Source: Asticcacaulis currens (lineage in GTDB: Bacteria > Pseudomonadota > Alphaproteobacteria > Caulobacterales > Caulobacteraceae). From it: DNA of 64,000 nt. The notes beneath the pieces are model-generated. The model did no database searches and was not told the origin of the DNA. It saw only the letters and a program-made list of their open reading frames with translations. Numbering within the stretch: the stretch's first letter is position 1; each line of letters starts with the position of its first letter. Shown here one piece after another: positions 58,431 through 64,000 of this stretch. The stretch covers positions 1 to 64,000 of the forward strand of contig NZ_JAQQKW010000006.1 of the NCBI RefSeq assembly GCF_028550395.1. Reading direction: 5' to 3'. The translations under genes were made by a program, and so were the position numbers.

Positions 58431-58907
58431 ATGAAGACTCTGATGACTGTCGCGGCGCTGGCCGCTGCCGGACTGACGACCCTCAGCCTGCTTCCGGCTC
58501 AGGCTCAGTCTGTGGGGGCCGAGTCTTCGGCTCCGCCGGAGCGGGAGGCCCCGAAGGCGCAAAAAGACATGCGCAAATGCTTCCGCAGCGAAGATATCGA
58601 CCGCTTCAATCCGATAGATTCGCGCACCATGGTCATCGAAACCTATGGGCACCAGCACTACCGGCTGGAACTCAGCGGGGCCTGCATGGGCATCGAAGAC
58701 GCGTTTCGCATCGGTGTGCGCACACGCGGCGGGTCGATCCAGGTGTGCGGTGGCTTTGATGCCGAAATCCTCTATTCGGAGCCGGGTTCGGGCCGGCTGA
58801 CGCGCTGCAATATCACCGATGTCAAGCCGATAACCAAGGACGAGGCCGACCGTATCGAAGGCGTGACGCCCCGGACGGCAGAAAACAGGGCCGGAGCAGG
58901 GACATAA
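58431..58907 (+). CDS. DUF6491-family secreted protein, copy 1
   Basis: A 158-residue protein with signal peptide (cleavage near AQAQS). The mature domain, from KCFRSEDIDRFNPIDSRTMVIETYGHQHYRLELSGAC through VCGGFDAEILYSEPGSGRLTRCNITDVKPITKDEADRI, matches the DUF6491 pattern with four cysteines. Function unknown; typical of Caulobacterales and Xanthomonadaceae. First of a tandem set. Confidence 0.88.
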   Translation: MKTLMTVAALAAAGLTTLSLLPAQAQSVGAESSAPPEREAPKAQKDMRKCFRSEDIDRFNPIDSRTMVIETYGHQHYRLELSGACMGIEDAFRIGVRTRGGSIQVCGGFDAEILYSEPGSGRLTRCNITDVKPITKDEADRIEGVTPRTAENRAGAGT

Positions 58908-58919
58908 GAGGGTAGAGAA

Positions 58920-59327
58920 ATGAAAACCGTGGTTAAACTGGCGGCTGTGGCCGTTGTTGTGGCGAGCGGACTGGGGGCCTTGAGCCTGGCCTCGGCGGCA
59001 CCGGAAGACACACCCGGGCCGCGTGGCAAGCAGGATGGCAAGCCGAAATGTATCGACGCCAGCCAGCTCAATCGCAAAATGGTGGTCAACAAGACGACCG
59101 TCCTGATCGAAGACGGTTTCGGGCGGTCAGCCCTGCTGAAGCTTTCGGCCCCCTGTCAGAATCTCGACGATCTGGACAAGATCGGCTTTGAGTTCTTCGG
59201 GGGCACGCAGATCTGCGACCGGCGCGATGTGAAGATTCTCTATTCGCGCTTTGACGAGGCCCCCGTGCGTTGTCTGGTCGAGTCGGTGACGCCGCTGACC
59301 AAGGAAGAGGCAAAAAAATACCAGTGA
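58920..59327 (+). CDS. DUF6491-family secreted protein, copy 2
   Basis: A 135-residue protein with signal peptide (MKTVVKLAAVAVVVASGLGALSLASA). Shares the same skeleton as copy 1: KCIDASQLN, a beta segment, SAPCQNL, then ICDRRDVKILYSRFDEAPVRCLVESVTPLTKEEA. Starts 12 bases after copy 1, so they are one transcript. Four conserved cysteines. Confidence 0.87.
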   Translation: MKTVVKLAAVAVVVASGLGALSLASAAPEDTPGPRGKQDGKPKCIDASQLNRKMVVNKTTVLIEDGFGRSALLKLSAPCQNLDDLDKIGFEFFGGTQICDRRDVKILYSRFDEAPVRCLVESVTPLTKEEAKKYQ

Positions 59328-59379
59328 GCGGAAAGGATCAGAGATAGAGGACCTGACCGGGGTTCGGATTGTCCCGGCG

Positions 59380-59754
59380 CTAAATCACTTCGGCGCAGAC
59401 CTGCCGGATGTCGTCAAACTGAAAGGGCTTGGGCAGGATAAAGTCCACCTTGGCGCGGCGGGCGGCATTGTGCGATTGGCTGGCCGCCTGTGGGGCCCCC
59501 TTACGAATGGCGGTCATCACCGCGATCGGCGTGTTGGGGGCCGCCTGACGGTAGGTGTCGAGATGGTCCAGCGAATTCTCTTCGGCCATGAAGATGTCGA
59601 TAGCCAGCAAGGCCCACGTCTGACGGTTCAATTCTTTCAGCGCCGTCGCGCGGTCCGTCGCGACGCCCGAGCGGAAACCGGCCCGTTCAAATAGACGCCC
59701 GATCAGGTGGGCCTGAGTCAGGCTGTCTTCGATGATGAGTACGCTGGGTGTCAT
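59380..59754 (-). CDS. Single-domain response regulator
   Basis: A 124-residue receiver domain from ATG 59754 (MTPSVLIIEDSLTQAHLIGR). Phospho-acceptor Asp53 in LLAIDIF, acidic pair E9-D10, and conserved Lys109 in LPKPF. No output domain, so it works as a CheY-like or relay protein. The sensor partner is not in the window. It is inserted, reversed, between two DUF6491 genes. Confidence 0.92.
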   Translation of the reverse strand: MTPSVLIIEDSLTQAHLIGRLFERAGFRSGVATDRATALKELNRQTWALLAIDIFMAEENSLDHLDTYRQAAPNTPIAVMTAIRKGAPQAASQSHNAARRAKVDFILPKPFQFDDIRQVCAEVI

Positions 59755-59871
59755 GGGCAGGCTCACTGGCATTTGCGTGTTTTCAGATTACGCCGTTCTG
59801 GTTAAATGGTTTTGAAAATCCGGAAGGGTGAGCGGAAATTCGCCGGCCCGACCGATCTTGAGGAGAGACAG

Positions 59872-60294
59872 ATGTTGCGTATCCATGGAAAAGCCTTTTG
59901 GGCGGCGCTGGGCATAGCGGGCGGCTTGACGGCGCTGGCGCTGATGCCCCTGACGTCTCAGGCCGAAGACACCAAAAAAGCGCCGCCGCGCTGCGTCACC
60001 GGGCCGGGGATGGACACTACGGTCCTCGATCAGGAGACGGTGCTGGCCGAAGGGGCCGGACGCGGCGGTGTGCTGATCAAGGTGGACGGCTGTCGCCTGA
60101 CGCCTTACGATGTTCTGGTGTTCGAGTACCGTGGCACGGTGCAGATCTGCGACCCGCTCGATGTGCAGCTTTCGGTGCGTCAAAGCGGCGGCGGCGGGTT
60201 CAAGACGCCTTGTTTCGTGCAGTCGGTAACGCCGGTCAGCGCCGAAGAGGTCAAGACGCTGCGCAAGCAGAAATATCAACGCACGGACCGTTAA
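59872..60294 (+). CDS. DUF6491-like secreted protein, copy 3
   Basis: A 140-residue protein from ATG 59872 (GAGGAGAG before it). Signal peptide (ends SQAED). RCVTGPGMDTTVLDQETVLAEGAGRGGVLIKVDGCRLTPYDVLVFEYRGTVQICDPLDVQLSVRQSGGGGFKTPCFVQSVTPVSAEEVKTL aligns with copies 1 and 2 over the whole length, with four matching cysteines. Confidence 0.85.
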   Translation: MLRIHGKAFWAALGIAGGLTALALMPLTSQAEDTKKAPPRCVTGPGMDTTVLDQETVLAEGAGRGGVLIKVDGCRLTPYDVLVFEYRGTVQICDPLDVQLSVRQSGGGGFKTPCFVQSVTPVSAEEVKTLRKQKYQRTDR

Positions 60295-60309
60295 GATAAG
60301 GGGGATAGC

Positions 60310-60696
60310 ATGTCTCGACTGAGGCTTATAGGCGCGCTTATGGCGGGGGTGTCGTTTGCCGGCGGCGCTCTGGCGGAACCGTCGCCGAAACCCGACATCA
60401 GGGTCGCCGTCCCTCCGCAGGACGTGATCGGGATTGTTGAGGTGATCGGTGATGACCTGCTGATCAAATCGCTGGACGGTGTGCACCGCTTTAGCGGAGC
60501 GAAGGCCTGCACGGGCCTGACCGACGCGCCGTTCGTGCACGTCCGCATGACGGAACAGAAGGTCTCGCTGGGCCACGGCGGTACGGCACAGGTGGTGTAC
60601 GGCACCAGCATGGCCAGCGTGCGGACCTGCACCGTGACCTATCAGGGGCTGTACTCGCCGCCGCCGCTTATGGAGGTGACTCCGCTGGAACGCTAA
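60310..60696 (+). CDS. Small secreted protein, distant relative of the DUF6491 set
   Basis: A 128-residue protein with signal peptide (MSRLRLIGALMAGVSFAGGALAEPS). The mature part, DLLIKSLDGVHRFSGAKACTGLTDAPFVHV... VRTCTVTYQGLYSPPPLMEVTPLER, shares the strand-ACT-strand and CTV...EVTPL spacing with its neighbours but only two cysteines are clear. It starts 15 bases after copy 3 and ends at a bidirectional terminator. Unknown. Confidence 0.7.
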   Translation: MSRLRLIGALMAGVSFAGGALAEPSPKPDIRVAVPPQDVIGIVEVIGDDLLIKSLDGVHRFSGAKACTGLTDAPFVHVRMTEQKVSLGHGGTAQVVYGTSMASVRTCTVTYQGLYSPPPLMEVTPLER

Positions 60697-60727
60697 AAAA
60701 AAGCCCGGAGCGATCCGGGCTTTTTTT
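60695..60727. terminator. Bidirectional Rho-independent terminator
   Basis: A run of A, GCCCGGA (60703-60709), a GCGA tetraloop, TCCGGGC (60714-60720), and a run of T. It serves both the rightward secreted-protein gene and the leftward lepA. Confidence 0.95.
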
Positions 60728-60729
60728 CA

Positions 60730-62532
60730 TCAGTCATTGTCCATCTTGAGCGCGGCGATGAAGGCCTCCTGCGGGATTTCGACCTTGCCGAACTGCCGCA
60801 TCTTCTTCTTGCCCTCTTTCTGCTTCTCCAGCAGTTTCTTCTTGCGCGTGGCGTCGCCGCCGTAACACTTGGCTGTCACGTCCTTGCGCAGCGCCCGCAC
60901 GGTTTCGCGCGCGATGATACGCCCGCCGATCGCCGCCTGAATGGGGATGACGAACAGGTGCTGCGGGATGAGGTCCTTCATCTTTTCGCACATGCCCCGG
61001 CCGCGCTGTTCGGCGCGTTCGCGGTGCACCAGCATGGACAGGGCGTCCACCGGCTCGGCATTGACGAGGATCGACATTTTCACAAGGTCGCCTTCGCGGT
61101 ATTCCTCGATCGTGTAGTCGAACGAGGCATAGCCCTTCGAGATCGACTTCAGGCGGTCGTAGAAGTCGAACACCACCTCGTTCAGCGGCAGCTCATAGAC
61201 GGCCATGGCGCGCGACCCGACATAGGAGAGGTCGGTCTGGATGCCGCGACGGTCCTGACACAGCTTGATCACCGCGCCCAGATAGTCGTCCGGCGTGAAG
61301 ATGGTCGCCTTGATCCACGGCTCCTCGATATGGTCGATCTTCACCGGGTCCGGCATGTCGGCCGGATTGTGCAGGTCGATCACGTCGCCATTGTTCATAT
61401 AGATCTTATAGACGACGCTCGGCGCGGTAGCGATCAGGTCGAGATTGAACTCGCGGCTCAGGCGCTCCTGAATAATCTCAAGGTGCAACAGCCCCAGGAA
61501 GCCACAGCGGAAACCGAAGCCAAGCGCCGCAGACGTCTCCATCTCATAGGAGAAGCTGGCATCGTTGAGGCGCAGCTTGCCCATGGCTGAGCGCAGGTCT
61601 TCAAAGTCCGCCGCATCGACCGGGAAGATGCCGCAAAAGACGACCGGCTGCACTTCCTTGAAGCCCGTCAGGGCCTGTGAGGTCGGCTTGCGCTCATCGG
61701 TGATGGTGTCGCCGACGGCGGCGTCCTGCACTTCCTTGATCTGCGCCGTGAAGAAGCCGACTTCGCCGGGGCCCAGCGCCTCGACATCGGTGGCCTTGGG
61801 CTGAAACACGCCCAGCTTGTCGATCTTGTAGGTGGCGCCGGCGTTCATCAGCTTGATCTGCTGACCGGGCTTGAGGAAGCCGTCAAACACACGCACCAAC
61901 ACGACGACGCCCAGATAGGGGTCGTACCAGGCATCGACCAGCAGCGCCTTCAGCGGCGCCGTGGGGTCGCCCTTGGGCGCGGGCAGCCTAGTGACAATGG
62001 CTTCCAGCACGTCCTCGATGCCGATGCCCGACTTGGCCGAAGCCAGCACAGCCTCAGAGGCGTCAATGCCGATCACGTCCTCGATCTGGGCGCGCACGCG
62101 CTCCGGCTCGGCGGCGGGCAGATCGACCTTGTTCAGGACGGGGACGATTTCGTGATTATTGTCGATGGCCTGATAGACATTGGCGAGCGTCTGGGCCTCA
62201 ACGCCCTGCGATGCATCGACCACCAGAATCGAGCCTTCGCAGGCCGCCAGCGACCGCGACACCTCATAGGCGAAATCGACGTGGCCCGGCGTGTCCATCA
62301 GGTTCAGGACGTAATCTTTTCCGTCCTTGGCCTTGTAGTTCAGGCGCACCGTCTGCGCCTTGATGGTGATGCCGCGCTCGCGCTCGATCTCCATATTGTC
62401 GAGCACCTGCTCCTTCATCTCACGCGCGGTGAGGCCGCCGGTGAACTGAATCAGGCGATCGGACAGGGTGGACTTGCCGTGGTCGATATGGGCGACGATG
62501 GAAAAGTTACGAATTTGGGACAGTTCGGTCAT
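60730..62532 (-). CDS. lepA: Elongation factor 4 (LepA)
   Basis: A 600-residue GTPase from ATG 62532 (the frame extends 20 codons further, without a likely start). P-loop AHIDHGKST (residues 14-22), [14 protein letters not shown]. Domains II, III, V and the LepA-specific C-terminal domain ([56 protein letters not shown]) are complete. Acts on stalled or mistranslocated ribosomes. Confidence 0.97.
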   Translation of the reverse strand: MTELSQIRNFSIVAHIDHGKSTLSDRLIQFTGGLTAREMKEQVLDNMEIERERGITIKAQTVRLNYKAKDGKDYVLNLMDTPGHVDFAYEVSRSLAACEGSILVVDASQGVEAQTLANVYQAIDNNHEIVPVLNKVDLPAAEPERVRAQIEDVIGIDASEAVLASAKSGIGIEDVLEAIVTRLPAPKGDPTAPLKALLVDAWYDPYLGVVVLVRVFDGFLKPGQQIKLMNAGATYKIDKLGVFQPKATDVEALGPGEVGFFTAQIKEVQDAAVGDTITDERKPTSQALTGFKEVQPVVFCGIFPVDAADFEDLRSAMGKLRLNDASFSYEMETSAALGFGFRCGFLGLLHLEIIQERLSREFNLDLIATAPSVVYKIYMNNGDVIDLHNPADMPDPVKIDHIEEPWIKATIFTPDDYLGAVIKLCQDRRGIQTDLSYVGSRAMAVYELPLNEVVFDFYDRLKSISKGYASFDYTIEEYREGDLVKMSILVNAEPVDALSMLVHRERAEQRGRGMCEKMKDLIPQHLFVIPIQAAIGGRIIARETVRALRKDVTAKCYGGDATRKKKLLEKQKEGKKKMRQFGKVEIPQEAFIAALKMDND

Positions 62533-62652
62533 GCGGGGGCGATAGCATGATGCGCCCTTAAGGGGAAGGGGGCAGGGGCATGGCCCCTGCACCCGGAAAT
62601 TTATTCATTTTGTACGCAAATAAAGGCGCTGTCCGGAAAGGGAGCCATAAGG

Positions 62653-63900
62653 CTACCTAAACACCCTCAAATCCACCGCATCGCCCATCACCTTATAGCC
62701 CGCTATCGAGGGGTGGATATGGTCGCCGGAATCGTAGTCGGGCTTGAGGCGCGTCGGGTCCGCCGGATCAGCCATCAGCTTATCGAAGTCGATCACCGCA
62801 TCGAATGCCCCTGAGGTGCGTATCCAGCGATTGACCGCCTGACGGTCGGCCTCGTTTTGCGCGTCCGGGTGGTAAAGCGAAAAGCCCATAAAGGGCAGGA
62901 TGGTCGCGCCGATGACTTTGATGCCGCGTTCCTGCGCCCGGCGGATCATCTGCTGATAGGCGGTGATCATATCCTCGACCCCTTGCGCATGGGCGGCGGC
63001 GCTCACCGGCGCGTCCTTGGTCAGGGTGCCGAGGTCGTTGACCCCTTCGAGGATGACCAGATACTTCACCCCCGTCTGGCTCAGCACATCGCGTTCAAAC
63101 CGTGCCATGGCGTTGGGGCCTGAGCCGTCATTGAGGATGCGCCCGCCGCCGATGCCGGCATTGAGCACCGACAGGTGCCGCGTGCGCGGATCGGCCTGAA
63201 GCCGCCGCGCCAGTTGATCGGTCCAGCGCGCATTCATCCCCGGCTTGACCCCATAGCCGTCGGTAATGGAGTCGCCAAGCGCCACGATCGACGCCGCGCC
63301 CTGCCGAGCCATGACATCGACGCCCGAAACATGGAACCAGCGCTCCATGGTCTTCGCCCCGTCCAAAGACCCCTCCGCCACGCGGTTGCCTTTGGCGAAG
63401 TAGGAGATCATGCGCGCGCCGGGGTGGCTGGTCTGGGGCGAGGCGGCTTCGGGCAGGTGCAGCGATAGGGTCAGGTCGGTGAAGGGCTTGACGGTCATGA
63501 CCACAGGGTCGGACACATACTCCGCTCCGGCGGGAATAGTGATCGCCGTGCGCCCACCAAAGGTCAGGCCGCGTGCATTGGTCGTGTCGATGCGCGATGT
63601 CATCTGATCCGCCGAAATCGCCGCATGGGCCGCGCCGATCTTCAGCGGTTTGGTGCCGAACACATTGGACAGCCGCACACGAAACTGCTTCCCGCCCTGC
63701 GTCAGGCGCACGATCTGACGGATCGTCACATCCGCGGCGATGTCCGGCGGCAGGGTGGTGTCGGGATTAGGCACCATCTGCGCCGAGGCCCAGGCCCCGA
63801 CCCACACCGTACCCCCCGCCGCCGCAGAGGCGGGCAGGCTGACAAGCCCGGCACCGGCGGCGATCCCGCCCAGCAGGGCACGGCGGTCAATGGCGGTCAT
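62653..63900 (-). CDS. Secreted SGNH/GDSL hydrolase
   Basis: A 415-residue esterase-like enzyme. The N-terminal IDRRALLGGIAAGAGLVSLPASAAA is a Tat-type signal. A non-catalytic beta domain (40-190) precedes the SGNH domain: block I GDSITDG (209-215, Ser211), Gly in IGGGRIL, Asn in EGVNDLG, and Asp393/His396 in SGDHIHPS. Such enzymes deacetylate plant or capsular polysaccharides, or act as lipases; substrate unknown. Confidence 0.92.
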   Translation of the reverse strand: MTAIDRRALLGGIAAGAGLVSLPASAAAGGTVWVGAWASAQMVPNPDTTLPPDIAADVTIRQIVRLTQGGKQFRVRLSNVFGTKPLKIGAAHAAISADQMTSRIDTTNARGLTFGGRTAITIPAGAEYVSDPVVMTVKPFTDLTLSLHLPEAASPQTSHPGARMISYFAKGNRVAEGSLDGAKTMERWFHVSGVDVMARQGAASIVALGDSITDGYGVKPGMNARWTDQLARRLQADPRTRHLSVLNAGIGGGRILNDGSGPNAMARFERDVLSQTGVKYLVILEGVNDLGTLTKDAPVSAAAHAQGVEDMITAYQQMIRRAQERGIKVIGATILPFMGFSLYHPDAQNEADRQAVNRWIRTSGAFDAVIDFDKLMADPADPTRLKPDYDSGDHIHPSIAGYKVMGDAVDLRVFR

Positions 63901-64000
63901 GTTTCGCTCCTGTAGCCTTTTGTCTTATGCGGCCATCATCACCGGCGTGACCGGCGTGTCAATGCACCGGTGCGACTTATCGGTTCAGGTCCTTAAACGA

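Noticed and set aside
1-64000. CRISPR arrays or cas genes
   Set aside because: Direct repeats in the window are short iterons, palindromes or att sites. None shows regular repeats with unique spacers of 25-45 bp, and no Cas protein is encoded.

Overview
The window looks like a chromosome segment of an alphaproteobacterium of the order Caulobacterales, most like Asticcacaulis or a relative. This rests on gene content and style (GC-rich code, DUF6491-like secreted proteins, motA without motB, COQ9, ErpA, an S21 protein of alphaproteobacterial type) and is an inference; no database was searched.

Layout. (1) 1-407: the end of an rRNA operon (5S rRNA and terminator) and a tRNA-Arg(CCG) gene. (2) 361-12382: a 12-kb integrated element inserted in the 3' end of that tRNA gene. 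It is bounded by a perfect 47-bp direct repeat and carries a tyrosine integrase, a serine recombinase, an AlpA-type and two other helix-turn-helix regulators, a split primase plus Toprim/DUF927 helicase, a GmrSD-like DUF262/DUF1524 nuclease coupled to a ribbon-helix-helix protein, and several unknown genes. It has no capsid, portal, terminase or tail genes. Two clusters of a 9-bp iteron (CGGTTCCCA) lie 8 kb apart, one around an AT-rich stretch; with the helicase this recalls the two-site replication system of satellite phage P4. (3) 12.4-23.3 kb: FAD monooxygenase, GH51 arabinofuranosidase, a trehalose operon (otsB, GH15, otsA), azoreductase, and a divergent pirin/LysR pair. (4) 23.3-39.7 kb: a long, tightly coupled purine-catabolism operon running from adenine, guanine and xanthine through urate, 5-hydroxyisourate, OHCU, allantoin and allantoate to the oxalurate/oxamate branch (AtzG/AtzE/AtzH-like proteins and an HpxW-like enzyme). 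No classical urate oxidase is present; a two-Rossmann flavoprotein sits exactly where that enzyme would be expected. (5) 39.7-64 kb: housekeeping and envelope genes: erpA, dgt, a GGDEF protein, purE-purK, COQ9, rpsU, a YciA-like thioesterase, a BrnT/BrnA toxin-antitoxin pair, secreted proteins of unknown function, ghrA-like, a secreted amidase, motA, mnmC, a DUF6491 cluster, lepA and an SGNH hydrolase.

The most unusual signals are: the element's paired iteron clusters and its three-copy 30-bp repeat; the nuclease/RHH cassette with its own palindromic operator; a palindromic repeat element inserted in frame in the allantoate amidohydrolase gene; a nested array of 9-nt periodic inverted repeats after guaD; the missing urate oxidase; and an apparent CTG start codon for ribosomal protein S21.
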